A DNA stretch of 64,000 nt from the NCBI GenBank assembly GCA_913778505.1, contig CAJYWD010000047.1, positions 1 to 64,000 of the forward strand. The letters are read 5' to 3'. This DNA is from an uncultured Chryseobacterium sp. (GTDB lineage: Bacteria > Bacteroidota > Bacteroidia > Flavobacteriales > Weeksellaceae). Each line of letters starts with the position of its first letter. Positions within the stretch are counted from its first letter, which is position 1. The position numbers and the translations under genes were made by a program. The notes under the pieces were generated by a model. The model did not search any database. It was not told the DNA's origin and saw nothing but the letters and a program-made list of their open reading frames with translations. This document shows positions 25,167 to 34,713 of this stretch, one piece after another.

Positions 25167-27308
25167 GTGAATATTAATCAAGCAGACCTTAATGAATTAG
25201 AATTTCCGGCGTTACTTTCGGAAATCGCACCATTCGCCTACTCGCCCAAGACGGCAGAACGGATCATGCAACTCCGCCCGATGGCGATTGAAGAAGCGGA
25301 AATCTCGCTGAAAAAAACTTCGGAATTCCTCTCGAGTTTTGAAAGTTCCAATGCCATTCCCTTCGATGAATACGAGGACATCGACGAAGAGCTAAAGCTG
25401 ATGCATATTGAGAATTTTCGTCTGGAAAACAAATCTTTCATCAGAATCAAAACCATTACCGAGCAGATCGGAAAACTGCAAAAATTCTTCCCTCAGCATG
25501 CCGAAGCTTTTCCAACACTCATCGATGAAGTGAAAGATCTGGAATTCCGGAAGGAAATCATCGATAAAGTGGACAAAGTGTTCAACCGTTTCGGTGAAGT
25601 TAAGAGTGAAGCTTCCACTGCGCTGAAAATATTGAGAACCGAAATACAGCACGCCAGGAAAGCTGTGGATGAGAATTTTAACCGCTCACTGGCAACATAC
25701 TCGGACTTTCTGGAAGACATCAGAGAAAGTATTATTGACGATCAGAGAGTTCTGGCGGTAAAATCAGGCTTTAAGAAAAGGGTGAATGGCCGAGTACTGG
25801 GCATTTCCAAAACAGGATCCATCACCTTTATGCAGCCGGAAAGCGTGGTGAGGCATTATTTTAAACTGAAAGAAAATCAGGAGGAAGAGAAAAAGGAAAT
25901 CGACAAAATATTGCGAAAGCTTACGGCAGAATTGTCAGAATTCCAGCCGCAACTTTCGGATTATCAGACTTATATTTTTGATCTGGATTTAATCCGAGCA
26001 AAAGCCCAATTTGCTGAAAAAGTCAACGGCATTCTACCGAAAATCAACAGACATCAGACCTTACGTCTGAAAGATGCGTTTCATCCCTTACTTCGGATCC
26101 GGAATAAAAATGAGAATAAGGAGATTTTTCCACAGACTTTAACGTTAACAGAACACAACCGCATCATCTGTATTTCCGGACCTAATGCCGGAGGAAAATC
26201 CATTACGCTGAAAACCGTTGGATTGCTGCAGCTGATGATCCAGAGCGGAATTCTTGTTCCTGTTCACCCGAAATCTGAAATGTTTTTCTTTGAAAGCATT
26301 ATGACCGATATTGGTGACAATCAATCCATTGAAAACCATTTGTCCACCTACTCTTCCCGACTGAAAAAGATGTCGGGAATGATCCGTGAAGCGGACAGCA
26401 GAACCTTGCTTTTGATTGATGAATTCGGAACCGGTTCCGACCCTGAACTGGGCGGCGCACTGGCAGAGAGTTTTATGGAATATTTCTATGACAAGAAAAG
26501 CTTCGGCATCATCACGACGCATTATACGAATATCAAACTGGTGGTAGAACAGATGCCGGCGGCCACTAACGCTGCGATGCTTTTCGATGAAAGAACGCTT
26601 GAACCACTTTATAAACTGGAAATCGGACAAGCCGGAAGTTCCTTCACATTCGAAGTAGCAGAGAAAAATAAGATTCCGAGATTCATTATCAACAATGCGC
26701 GGAAAAAGGTAGAACACGACATCGTAAATCTGGATAAAACCATCGTAAAACTGCAGCAGGAAAAATTCGAAGTCGAAAAACTGAAATCCAATCTCGCTGA
26801 AACCAAAGAATCTGTGGAAGACAAGCGTGACAATCTGCAGAAACTCAATGAACAGCTTCAGCAGAAGTTATTTAACTTCCAAAAATTGTATGAAGAAGAA
26901 CATAGAAAACTGCAATTCGGAAATAAGATTGAAACATTTATTGACAGCTATGTGAAAGGAAAATCGAGAAAAGATGTCGTAAAAGATTTTGTTAAAATCC
27001 TGGAACAGGAAAAATTCCGCAAGTTGGGAAGCGATAAAGATGAGACCAAAAGGCTTCAGGTGGTGAGACGCAAAATCACGCAGCAGCTGAAAAAAGAGGA
27101 TGTACAGGAAAAAATTGCTGAAACCAACGAAAAATTAGAAGAAAAAAGAAAAGCCGAGCGCGCGGTCTGGATGAAAGTTGGCCAACGGGTACGGATTACG
27201 GGAAGCACAAGTGTAGGGACGATAGAAAAAATTTCCAAGAATAAAGTCATTGTCAATTACGGCACGTTCAAAACGACTATTAATTCTGAAGAATTGGAGA
27301 GAATATAA
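25167..27308 (+). CDS. MutS2-like DNA mismatch/branch-binding ATPase, no Smr domain
   Basis: 713 residues starting at GTG. Visible are a MutS-type core with a clamp coiled coil (about 150-270), Walker A GPNAGGKS (338-345), Walker B/D-loop LLLIDEFGTGSDPE (about 415), THYTNIK, a long coiled coil (about 515-600) and a KOW-like end (WMKVGQRVRITGSTSVG). Classical MutS2 ends in an Smr nuclease domain; none follows here. It may suppress recombination or act in ribosome rescue; nuclease activity through Smr is not expected. Confidence 0.9.
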   Translation: MNINQADLNELEFPALLSEIAPFAYSPKTAERIMQLRPMAIEEAEISLKKTSEFLSSFESSNAIPFDEYEDIDEELKLMHIENFRLENKSFIRIKTITEQIGKLQKFFPQHAEAFPTLIDEVKDLEFRKEIIDKVDKVFNRFGEVKSEASTALKILRTEIQHARKAVDENFNRSLATYSDFLEDIRESIIDDQRVLAVKSGFKKRVNGRVLGISKTGSITFMQPESVVRHYFKLKENQEEEKKEIDKILRKLTAELSEFQPQLSDYQTYIFDLDLIRAKAQFAEKVNGILPKINRHQTLRLKDAFHPLLRIRNKNENKEIFPQTLTLTEHNRIICISGPNAGGKSITLKTVGLLQLMIQSGILVPVHPKSEMFFFESIMTDIGDNQSIENHLSTYSSRLKKMSGMIREADSRTLLLIDEFGTGSDPELGGALAESFMEYFYDKKSFGIITTHYTNIKLVVEQMPAATNAAMLFDERTLEPLYKLEIGQAGSSFTFEVAEKNKIPRFIINNARKKVEHDIVNLDKTIVKLQQEKFEVEKLKSNLAETKESVEDKRDNLQKLNEQLQQKLFNFQKLYEEEHRKLQFGNKIETFIDSYVKGKSRKDVVKDFVKILEQEKFRKLGSDKDETKRLQVVRRKITQQLKKEDVQEKIAETNEKLEEKRKAERAVWMKVGQRVRITGSTSVGTIEKISKNKVIVNYGTFKTTINSEELERI

Positions 27309-27316
27309 AAAAAATT

Positions 27317-27811
27317 ATGAAAATTGAATATAAAATTCAACAATCTGAATACATAAAACTTATGTTTTATCAGGCTTATACAAAACCGATATTCATATAT
27401 ATAACTATAATAGGAATTATCTTTCTGTTTTTAATTATTAAAGATTTGTTTTTATATAAGACATTCGGTGATTATACTTCAATATTCATTGCAGTTTTCA
27501 CCTTACTCTTCTATCCAATTTTACTCTATTCACGATTTCGGAATTTTTACAAATCTCATAAGATTTTAGGATTAAAAACCATTACAGAAATCGAAAGAGA
27601 GGGATTTCGTGATGAAGGGGAAGGTTTCGAAGCAAAGATTCTTTGGAAAAATATTTATAAAGTCAAAGAACTTAAAAATTGGATATTAGTTTATCATAAT
27701 TCTATAGCTTACGGTTTTTTACCAAAAAGAGCAATGACAAAGTCACAAATTGAAGATTTTAGAAATATAGTTATTGAAAATAAAATCAAGGCTGAGTTGA
27801 GGGCTGATTAA
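27317..27811 (+). CDS. YcxB-like membrane protein
   Basis: 164 residues: two membrane helices near the N-terminus (about 25-42 and 52-70), then a soluble YcxB-type C-terminal domain (GFRDEGEGFEAKILWKNIYKVKELKN and FLPKRAM). Function unknown for the family. It begins 8 bp after mutS2 and its base composition is more AT-rich than its neighbour. Confidence 0.75.
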   Translation: MKIEYKIQQSEYIKLMFYQAYTKPIFIYITIIGIIFLFLIIKDLFLYKTFGDYTSIFIAVFTLLFYPILLYSRFRNFYKSHKILGLKTITEIEREGFRDEGEGFEAKILWKNIYKVKELKNWILVYHNSIAYGFLPKRAMTKSQIEDFRNIVIENKIKAELRAD

Positions 27812-27821
27812 TATAAAAAAG

Positions 27822-27850
27822 AAAGCGATCATTCATCTGATCGCTTTTAC
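27822..27850. terminator. Bidirectional terminator
   Basis: AAAGCGATC-ATTCATCT-GATCGCTTT stem between convergent genes, with A and T runs on either side. Confidence 0.85.
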
Positions 27851-27854
27851 AATT

Positions 27855-28232
27855 TTATGCGTGAAAATGCTTTTTCACTTCTTCAAGAACCTGCTCTTCG
27901 CTGAGTTGCGAATCGGTTCCGAGCTTGATATTCAGGTTTTTGTACTGTGGCGTTTCCAGTAAGTGATTTCTCAGTTCCTCCTGCGAAGTTCCCGGTCCTG
28001 TGATGAAAAGCTCTGTACTGTTGGTGATCACCTTTTCAATCTCCTTGTAGAACTTAGCACGGTTGGTCTGTTCTGCATTGTGCGCTGCGTTTTCGCTGGA
28101 ATTTCCATGTTGCACTTCTGCTTTTACTACCTCGCGTACTGCAAAATCCGTTACATCCTGAGCATTGTGATTGGTTACCACGATTGCTTTTCTGCCGTCT
28201 ATCCAAAGACCAGCTACTTTTTTATCATTCAT
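27855..28232 (-). CDS. Small conserved protein, possible release-factor domain-3-like fold
   Basis: 125 residues starting VAGLWIDGRKAIVV with a later FITGPGTSQEELRNHLLETPQYKN and a closing acidic helix. The pattern (beta-strand with I-D-x-R/K, then F-x-T-G-P-G) recalls the C-terminal domain of eRF1/Pelota-like proteins found alone in bacteria. That link is tentative. No membrane segment; single gene. Confidence 0.55.
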   Translation of the reverse strand: MNDKKVAGLWIDGRKAIVVTNHNAQDVTDFAVREVVKAEVQHGNSSENAAHNAEQTNRAKFYKEIEKVITNSTELFITGPGTSQEELRNHLLETPQYKNLNIKLGTDSQLSEEQVLEEVKKHFHA

Positions 28233-28296
28233 AATTTTTTAATTTGAACAATACTTTTCAAGGATTGTGCAAAACTAGTGTTAACGGACGTTAAAG

Positions 28297-28911
28297 TTAA
28301 TGATGATAAACATCCTCATACGTCACACCCGCTTCAATTCTGATCGGCAGCTTATTTTCTTCCGGAACAATCGGGCAATTGTAATCCAAGGCATTGTAGG
28401 CGCAATAAGGCTGATAGGATTGATTAAAATCCAAAACGATTTCGTTGCCGGCTGGGATTTTCAGATCCATATATTTTCCGCCGCCATAAGTGTCTGTGCC
28501 GTTGGTAAGATCGCGGAAGGGCAAAAACAGATGATCTTTGTATTTATCCATTTTCATCAGATCCAGACTTTGATACAGGGTCAACGTCAGGTATTGCCCG
28601 TCCAATTCAAACCTCACTTTCCCATACTCCCGATACTGTTTGAATTTCCCGGAAGAAGTCGGCCATTCGAAAGGAACAGGATTCTCGGTTTTTACAACAT
28701 TAGCAATTACCCTGTATTTCAGATTGATTGGGAAAAACGGATGTTTTTTGAAATTCTTCAGATTATCGCCTCGCAACGGCGTTTCCTTTGGGTTCAGGTA
28801 CTCTGCATTAAGTTCTTTCTGAAATTTTTTAATGGCCGCAATATTGTCTTTTTCAGTCTGAGCACTTAGACATAAAGACAACAATATGAACAGCAAACAT
28901 AATTTTTTCAT
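28297..28911 (-). CDS. Secreted DUF1684 family protein
   Basis: 204 residues with a signal peptide (MKKLCLLFILLSLCLSAQ). The DUF1684 signatures are clear: YGGGKYMDL, DFNQSYQPYCAYNALDYNCPIVPEENKL and RIEAG. Cysteines and the PYCAYN motif are conserved in the family. The molecular function is not known. Signal peptide suggests a periplasmic location. Confidence 0.88.
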   Translation of the reverse strand: MKKLCLLFILLSLCLSAQTEKDNIAAIKKFQKELNAEYLNPKETPLRGDNLKNFKKHPFFPINLKYRVIANVVKTENPVPFEWPTSSGKFKQYREYGKVRFELDGQYLTLTLYQSLDLMKMDKYKDHLFLPFRDLTNGTDTYGGGKYMDLKIPAGNEIVLDFNQSYQPYCAYNALDYNCPIVPEENKLPIRIEAGVTYEDVYHH

Positions 28912-28933
28912 ACTTCCATTTTATTAATAATTT

Positions 28934-29056
28934 GGGCAGCTTATCCGTCTTCCACTCCCGCTTTTTTCTGTCATTGCGAACGAAATGAGTCAATCTGCAG
29001 AACTTTTGCCCCATCGCAATGACAGAAAAAGAGCTCCGTTCAAGCCGGGCTGCTGC
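28934..29056 (-). repeat. Dispersed hairpin element, copy B (with nested palindrome)
   Basis: On the minus strand the arms read GCAGCCCGGCTTGAACGGAGC and GAGTGGAAGACGGATAAGCTGCCC. The centre holds a second palindrome, TTTTTCTGTCATTGCGA and TCGCAATGACAGAAAAA, so one element seems to carry another. Confidence 0.8.
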
Positions 29057-29070
29057 AATTCGGAAACGAT

Positions 29071-30216
29071 TTATTGCTTAGTTTCGTTTTCAGAATGGGC
29101 AATGATCTGATCTGCTTTCGCTTTTTTGATGAGAAAATATTTATCAAAAATCGATTTGAAAACAGGAACATCCTCATCTTCACCCATCAGGAATCCCCAG
29201 GATTGCAGGCCTTCTACCCTGTCAAAAATTATTTTCAAAATCGCCAAAATCGGAATTGTGAGCAGCATTCCCGCAATGCCCCAAATCATCTCTCCAATCA
29301 CCAAGCCGACAATCACAATCAATGAGTTGATTTTCACCTTAGAACCTACAACTCTTGGCATTATGATATTACCATCTATGGCGTGAATTATTACTATTGC
29401 AATCACAATGAATAAAACATGACTGATTCCAGAGGTTGCAAAGGTAATCAGCGCGCCAATCAGCAATGCAGTAAAAATCCCGATATAGGGAAGAATATTT
29501 AATATCCCTGTTAAAATAGCGAGCATAAAATTGTACTTCACACCGATTATCGTATAAGCTATGAAAGAAAGAATCGTCACGATAATCATCTGCAGAAACA
29601 ATCCCACCAGATACTTTTTCACCATAAACTGGATATTTTCCACAATCTCGAACACCGTTTTGTGATGCGTTTCGGTAAAACTCGCGACCAGAAACTTCAG
29701 CAGATGCGTTCTGTACAACAGGAAAAACAATGTAAATAAGAATGTAAAACCGGTGAGCATCAGGACGTAACCTACGGAAGTGAGCGTTTTCTCCAGAATT
29801 GCGGTTCCCGTGCTGATGGATTTTTTCAGTGTATCATTCAGATACGTCAGCTGTTCGTGTCGTCTTACTCCGAAGGTTCTGGAAATCCAGCTCTGCAGAT
29901 TATCCGTAAGCTGAATAAACTGCTTCTGAAACTGCGGCCAGTCATTGGCAAGTTTACCGACTTCTATCGACATCAGGTAAATGACGGAAGCAATCACCGC
30001 CAATGCCAAAACACTTGCAAAAATGGAGGAAACACCGCGCGGAAAACGCAGCCTGTTTTCCAGAAATCGGCATAATGGAATCAGCAAAATGGCAATAAGC
30101 AGCCCAAGAACCATGGGAACCAAAATCTGCTGACCAATCATCGCCAGAAATCCGAGGATGATGATGCTGATCAAAATACAGGACAGCTTTACGTAAAAAG
30201 GGTAAGTTTGATTCAT
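29071..30216 (-). CDS. AI-2E family transporter
   Basis: 381 residues with about eight membrane helices. The family pattern is visible: an N-terminal helix pair, a long extracytoplasmic region (about 80-145), then the conserved GVKYNFMLAILTGILNILPYIG and a late IPILAILKIIFDRVEG. Members export autoinducer-2, act in Na+/H+ exchange or have unknown cargo, so substrate is not claimed. Confidence 0.9.
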   Translation of the reverse strand: MNQTYPFYVKLSCILISIIILGFLAMIGQQILVPMVLGLLIAILLIPLCRFLENRLRFPRGVSSIFASVLALAVIASVIYLMSIEVGKLANDWPQFQKQFIQLTDNLQSWISRTFGVRRHEQLTYLNDTLKKSISTGTAILEKTLTSVGYVLMLTGFTFLFTLFFLLYRTHLLKFLVASFTETHHKTVFEIVENIQFMVKKYLVGLFLQMIIVTILSFIAYTIIGVKYNFMLAILTGILNILPYIGIFTALLIGALITFATSGISHVLFIVIAIVIIHAIDGNIIMPRVVGSKVKINSLIVIVGLVIGEMIWGIAGMLLTIPILAILKIIFDRVEGLQSWGFLMGEDEDVPVFKSIFDKYFLIKKAKADQIIAHSENETKQ

Positions 30217-30311
30217 ATTGTGAGAGGTTTGAGTTTCGATTTTTGATGTCAGACGCTGGATGTCTGATATCAGTTGGTCGGTGTGTTTTTTGGTTTAACT
30301 TTCGTCATTTA

Positions 30312-31010
30312 TTACTTCCCAACGAGAAAAACTGCAGGAATCTTGTGTAATTCTGGCTTTTCTTTTTTCCAGTCGCTGATAGTTTTTGTTTTGATAAACT
30401 CGGTTTCCGGGTCATTGATATTGGCAGCGATGCACAATTTCGTATTTGGATTAAGAAATCTGGTCAGATCTTCGAATAATGGATTATTTCTGTAAGGTGT
30501 TTCCATAAAGATCTGCGTAAATCCCGTTTTCTCTACCAGATTTTCCAGATGCTGAATTTCTTTTTTCTTCTTATCTTTTTCGATAGCCAGATAACCATTG
30601 AAGGAAAACTGCTGTCCATTAAATCCACTCGCAACCAAAGCCAGAACGAATGAACTTGGCCCATTAACCGGAATTACTTTGATATTATTTTTATGAGACC
30701 AGCCGACGATGATATTTCCCGGATCGCCAATGCAAGGCAAACCGGCTTCCGACAACAATCCGAAATCTACGCCGTCTTTCATCAGTTTCTGTGCTTCTTT
30801 CAAATCTGCTGTTTCAGAATATTTGTCGAGTAGAAACAATTTCAGCTCCGGCTGTTTCTTTTCAGGCGCGAAGAATTTGATGACTTTTCTGGCTGTCTTT
30901 TCGCTCTCCACAAAATAATGGTCGACATTCATAATGATGTCTTTGATGGTCGGCGCAAAATACTCTGTGGGAGAATTTTCCGAAAGATAAGCTGGTAGAA
31001 GGTATAGCAT
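30312..31010 (-). CDS. Tetrapyrrole-methylase-fold SAM methyltransferase, RsmI-like
   Basis: 232 residues. Motifs of the RsmI/diphthine-synthase fold are LLSEAGLPCIGDPGN (SAM-binding region, about 93), PVNGPSSFVLALVASGF and IFMETPYRNN. RsmI methylates the 2'-O of C1402 in 16S rRNA. The shorter length and missing N-terminal GTIGNL-type motif suggest a Bacteroidetes-specific paralogue rather than RsmI itself. Confidence 0.85.
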   Translation of the reverse strand: MLYLLPAYLSENSPTEYFAPTIKDIIMNVDHYFVESEKTARKVIKFFAPEKKQPELKLFLLDKYSETADLKEAQKLMKDGVDFGLLSEAGLPCIGDPGNIIVGWSHKNNIKVIPVNGPSSFVLALVASGFNGQQFSFNGYLAIEKDKKKKEIQHLENLVEKTGFTQIFMETPYRNNPLFEDLTRFLNPNTKLCIAANINDPETEFIKTKTISDWKKEKPELHKIPAVFLVGK

Positions 31011-31159
31011 TTTTGTTGTATTAATGTATGATGTAAAATGTATTTACGATTATATTCTAAGTTTTTCTTTGAGATTGATTTCTTCTAACCATTACATTTG
31101 GTTTCATACGAATTACAAAATTATGTTTTTTTATGTTGAATCCTGTTTATGTTGAATTT

Positions 31160-31290
31160 GCAGCCCGACTTGAGCGGAAATCCTTTTTTGCTTGCGCTTC
31201 AAGTTTTAATAAATCTGAAGTCTTCTGCAAAAAAGATTGACTACGTCACCACTTCGTTAGGTTTGGGAGCGGAAGGCGGAAATAGCTGCC
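31160..31290 (+). repeat. Dispersed hairpin element, copy C
   Basis: Left arm GCAGCCCGACTTGAGCGGAAATCCTTTTTT, right arm AAAAAAGATTG ... GGAGCGGAAGGCGGAAATAGCTGCC. A 26-bp insertion (GACTACGTCACC...) separates AAAAGATT from GGAGCGG. It fills most of the 345-bp gap between the RsmI-like and symporter genes; nothing else is seen there. Confidence 0.8.
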
Positions 31291-31355
31291 ATAAAAACTA
31301 TGACAAATTGCTATTCGACACAATCAAAAGCTACCCAAATCGACCAATTACAAAT

Positions 31356-32633
31356 TTAGTTCAAAACTTCTTTCAATCGGTCTTTGTTCAATCGGTTTTC
31401 CCAATTGGAAACAACCACTGTGGCAACGGCATTCCCAATCACATTGGTCAACGCACGGCATTCCGACATAAATTTATCAATACCGAGAATCAGAGTCATT
31501 CCGGCAATCGGAACTTCGGGAACTACGGCCAGAGTTGCCGCCAAGGTTATAAAACCTGCGCCTGTAACGCCGGCTGCTCCTTTGGAACTCAGCATCGCCA
31601 CCAGAAGCAAACCTAGTTGATGTTCCAGAGTCAAATCGATATTGCAAGCCTGAGCGATGAACAACGCCGCCAAAGTCATATAAATATTGGTTCCGTCGAG
31701 ATTGAAGGAATAGCCCGTCGGAACCACCAAACCAACCACACCTTTGTCACAGCCGGCATTTTCCATCTTTTTCATCAGTCCGGGAAGTGCAGGCTCGGAC
31801 GAACTGGTTCCCAAAACCAGAAAAATCTCTTCTTTGATATATTTCAGAAATTTGAAAATATTAAACCCGTTATACCACGCCACACTTCCTAAAATGACAA
31901 TAACAAACAACGCCGAAGTCACATAAAATGTCCCGACCAGCATTGCCAGATTTTTTAGGGATTCCACGCCATATTTCCCAATTGTAAAGGCCATCGCTCC
32001 GAAAGCGCCGATTGGTGCGAGTTTCATCAGGATTTCCACCACTTTGAAAATCGGAATGGTCAATGTCTGAAGAAAATCGAAAACAGGATAACTTTTCTCC
32101 GAAGTCAGCGCCAACGCTACGCCAAATAAAATAGCCACCAACAAAACCTGCAAAATATTATCGCCTGTCAGCGGACTGAACAAGGTTTCCGGAATAATAT
32201 TGAAAATAAAACTGACCAAAGAACTGTCGTGCGCTGCTTTGACATATTTCTCAACTTCGGCGCCATTCAGAGTATTGGGATTGATGTTAAGACCTTTTCC
32301 CGGCTGAACGATATGGCTGACCATCATCCCGATAATCAAAGCTAATGTAGAAAACGTAAAAAAATAAATAAAGGCTTTCCCGGCCACTCTTCCGACTTTT
32401 TTGAGGTCGCTCATTCCTGCAATTCCTGTGGAAACAGTGAGGAAAATAACCGGCGCAATAATCATTTTCACAAGCTTGATAAAACCTTCGCCAAGCGGTT
32501 TCATTTTTTCGCCCAAAGCAGGATAGAAATAGCCGATAGAAACACCGAAAACAATCGCAATCAGCACTTGCACATAAAGCAACTGATAGAATTTTTTTGG
32601 TTTTACGGCTTTTTGTTCAGTGTCCAAATTCAT
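31356..32633 (-). CDS. Dicarboxylate/amino acid:cation symporter
   Basis: 425 residues, about eight membrane helices plus re-entrant loops of the DAACS (GltP/DctA) family. Visible are [23 protein letters not shown], the serine-rich hairpin [15 protein letters not shown] and the NLDGT motif [17 protein letters not shown]. It imports C4-dicarboxylates or glutamate with Na+ or H+. DctA is the nearest guess. Confidence 0.92.
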   Translation of the reverse strand: MNLDTEQKAVKPKKFYQLLYVQVLIAIVFGVSIGYFYPALGEKMKPLGEGFIKLVKMIIAPVIFLTVSTGIAGMSDLKKVGRVAGKAFIYFFTFSTLALIIGMMVSHIVQPGKGLNINPNTLNGAEVEKYVKAAHDSSLVSFIFNIIPETLFSPLTGDNILQVLLVAILFGVALALTSEKSYPVFDFLQTLTIPIFKVVEILMKLAPIGAFGAMAFTIGKYGVESLKNLAMLVGTFYVTSALFVIVILGSVAWYNGFNIFKFLKYIKEEIFLVLGTSSSEPALPGLMKKMENAGCDKGVVGLVVPTGYSFNLDGTNIYMTLAALFIAQACNIDLTLEHQLGLLLVAMLSSKGAAGVTGAGFITLAATLAVVPEVPIAGMTLILGIDKFMSECRALTNVIGNAVATVVVSNWENRLNKDRLKEVLN

Positions 32634-32674
32634 AAATAAATCAAATTAATAACATTCAGAATAGTATCGTTAAA

Positions 32675-33241
32675 TTAGACATATACTTTTTGAGTATATT
32701 CCATAATATTATTAAAAATAATTTTATTTAATTCATCTTTATTTACAATTCCGTTTTCATTATTTCTTCTCCAAAGGTCATAGATTTTTTCAACCTCTTC
32801 TGATAACAAAAAATATTCATATTGTTCTTTCTTAAAATGTTGTAAATCTTTGTAATCAAATACTCTTTTCTGAATAAAATTACCATTTTCAATTTGCAAA
32901 TATTCAAAAACACCATCTTCAGGTTCTGAATCAAATTCGCCACGAAAATCATCAATTCTAATCAGTCCCGAATACCATTCAAATTTATTATTGGGGAAAA
33001 TTTCGTTTTTTAGAGACACCACATTAAAATCAATATCTGATAAAAATTCAATTTTATCTATTAATAATTCATCATTCTTGATTTTAAAAATAGCAACATA
33101 GCCTCTCCATAATGCTGTACAACTAACTTCAAAATCAGGTCTTTTATTAGGGTATTCACAAAAATACCCTTCTAAAAGTTCAACATTTAAATAATATTCT
33201 TTGTTTTGATATAATAGCTTATCTCTAATTTGCCTTGTCAT
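32675..33241 (-). CDS. Orphan hypothetical protein
   Basis: 188 residues, acidic, rich in Asn, Phe and Tyr, without membrane helix or recognised motif. The DNA is clearly more AT-rich than the symporter and phosphatase genes beside it, which hints at recent acquisition. Size and composition resemble immunity proteins of contact-dependent toxins, but no toxin is nearby. Function unknown. Confidence 0.6.
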   Translation of the reverse strand: MTRQIRDKLLYQNKEYYLNVELLEGYFCEYPNKRPDFEVSCTALWRGYVAIFKIKNDELLIDKIEFLSDIDFNVVSLKNEIFPNNKFEWYSGLIRIDDFRGEFDSEPEDGVFEYLQIENGNFIQKRVFDYKDLQHFKKEQYEYFLLSEEVEKIYDLWRRNNENGIVNKDELNKIIFNNIMEYTQKVYV

Positions 33242-33285
33242 ATATTCTAAAATTGCCTGTTTACAAATTTAGAATAGTTTGTAAA

Positions 33286-33726
33286 TTATATCGTGTTGTT
33301 CCTGATTTTTTCTGCAATTCTTTCGCAGGATTCGTCCAGCATTTTGTAAACGTTATCAAATCCGTCGATTCCGCCAAAATATGGGTCCGGAACTTCCAAT
33401 TGGTTATCGAGAATCAATCTGATTTTATGTTTTTGAGAATCATCTGCCATTTTCAGAACATCATTATAATTGTTTTTGTCCATACAGAAAATCAAATCAA
33501 AGTTTTCCAAATCCGATTTTTTGATGGGTCTTGATTTTTGCATAGAGATATCAATTCCATTTTTGAAAGCGGTTTTTACAGAACGTTCGTCGGGACCGCT
33601 GCCTTCGTGATAATCGATCGTTCCGGCACTGTCTATCAGATGATTATCATCAAGTTTGGATTTTAAAATTCCTTCTGCCAAAGGACTTCTGCAAATATTA
33701 CCGAGGCAGACCATTAGTATTTTCAT
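33286..33726 (-). CDS. Low-molecular-weight protein-tyrosine phosphatase
   Basis: 146 residues. The P-loop VCLGNICRSPLAEGIL (catalytic Cys at about 7) and the C-terminal DPYFGG with general-acid Asp are intact. It removes phosphate from tyrosine residues; targets are unknown. It is divergent from the ars operon, whose ArsC shares the same fold but has a different loop (CTGNSCRS). Confidence 0.93.
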   Translation of the reverse strand: MKILMVCLGNICRSPLAEGILKSKLDDNHLIDSAGTIDYHEGSGPDERSVKTAFKNGIDISMQKSRPIKKSDLENFDLIFCMDKNNYNDVLKMADDSQKHKIRLILDNQLEVPDPYFGGIDGFDNVYKMLDESCERIAEKIRNNTI

Positions 33727-33820
33727 TTTTTAAATTGTAAAATGTTTAATGTAAAAAGTAAGTTGACTATTAATTTAAAACAAAAAAAAGAATTCGAAAT
33801 TGATTGTTTGATTAAATTTT

Positions 33821-33841
33821 AATCGTAATATTGCAATATTA
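33821..33841. promoter_or_regulatory. ArsR operator-like palindrome, site 1
   Basis: AATCGTAATATTGCAATATTA contains the perfect 16-bp palindrome TAATATTGCAATATTA, 11 bp upstream of the arsR ATG. The same word recurs at 34195. Most likely the self-regulatory ArsR site. Confidence 0.75.
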
Positions 33842-33851
33842 AATTACAACA

Positions 33852-34178
33852 ATGGGCGCAAGCAAGACAGAACATTTTACCGAGCAGCAAAACAGAATTG
33901 CCAGCATCGCAAAAGCTTTAGGGCATCCGGCGAGAATTGCCATCATCGAATATCTGATGAAAGTGAATGAATGCATCTGCGGTGACATCGTGAATGAACT
34001 TCCATTGGCTCAGCCAACCGTTTCACAACATTTAAAAGAACTCAAAAACGCGGGAATCATTAAAGGAAATATCGAAGGTAATTCAATTTGCTATTGTATT
34101 GATGAAAAAGCGATTGAAGTTCTGAATACGTACTTTTCAAAAATCATCGAAACTGTTTCGAAAGCAAAATGCTGTTAA
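33852..34178 (+). CDS. arsR: ArsR-family metalloregulator
   Basis: 108 residues with the winged-helix LPLAQPTVSQHLKELKNAGII. Just before it, VNECICGDIV provides the CxC pair equivalent to the As(III) site of ArsR, and a terminal CC is present. It should repress the operon until arsenite binds. It lies between two copies of the same palindromic site. Confidence 0.9.
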   Translation: MGASKTEHFTEQQNRIASIAKALGHPARIAIIEYLMKVNECICGDIVNELPLAQPTVSQHLKELKNAGIIKGNIEGNSICYCIDEKAIEVLNTYFSKIIETVSKAKCC

Positions 34179-34194
34179 AAAAATTATATTATTC

Positions 34195-34212
34195 AATCGT
34201 AATATTGCAATA
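34195..34212. promoter_or_regulatory. ArsR operator-like site 2
   Basis: AATCGTAATATTGCAATA repeats 18 bp of site 1, placed between arsR and the DUF6428 gene. A second operator could control an internal promoter for the downstream genes. Confidence 0.7.
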
Positions 34213-34237
34213 AAACATTAATTAAAAATCAAAAAAT

Positions 34238-34702
34238 ATGACTCTTGAACAAATCAAACAAATTCTTCCAACATTGGATAATGTAGAATTTCAGCTGGAA
34301 AACGGAACTTTTGTGCCGGAACATTTTCACGTGACAGAAGTGGGACAAATCACCAAAAACTTTATTGATTGCGGTGGAACAATTCGTACCGAAAAAGTGG
34401 TGAATTTCCAGCTCTGGAATGCCGATGATTACGACCATCGCCTTAAACCTGGAAAATTACTTAACATTATCAGACTATCGGAAGAAAAGTTGGGTATTGA
34501 AAATTCTGAAATCGAAGTGGAATATCAAAGCGAGACTATCGGCAAATATGATTTGGAATTCAACGGAAAACATTTTATTCTTAAAAATAAAACAACGGCT
34601 TGTCTGGCTCAGGACGCTTGTGGGATTCCGACAGAAAAAACAAAAAGGAATTTATCCGAGTTAAGTTCTAACTCCTGTGCTCCCGGAAGTGGTTGTTGTT
34701 AG
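34238..34702 (+). CDS. DUF6428 family protein of the ars operon
   Basis: 154 residues, with a core (DCGGTIRTEKVVNFQLWNADDYDHRL) that I recognise as DUF6428, commonly found beside arsC in Bacteroidetes. The C-terminus is cysteine-rich (CLAQDACGIP and SCAPGSGCC), suited to binding arsenite or another soft metal; that is an inference. Ends 11 bp before arsC. Confidence 0.8.
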   Translation: MTLEQIKQILPTLDNVEFQLENGTFVPEHFHVTEVGQITKNFIDCGGTIRTEKVVNFQLWNADDYDHRLKPGKLLNIIRLSEEKLGIENSEIEVEYQSETIGKYDLEFNGKHFILKNKTTACLAQDACGIPTEKTKRNLSELSSNSCAPGSGCC

Positions 34703-34713
34703 ATAAAAAAGTG

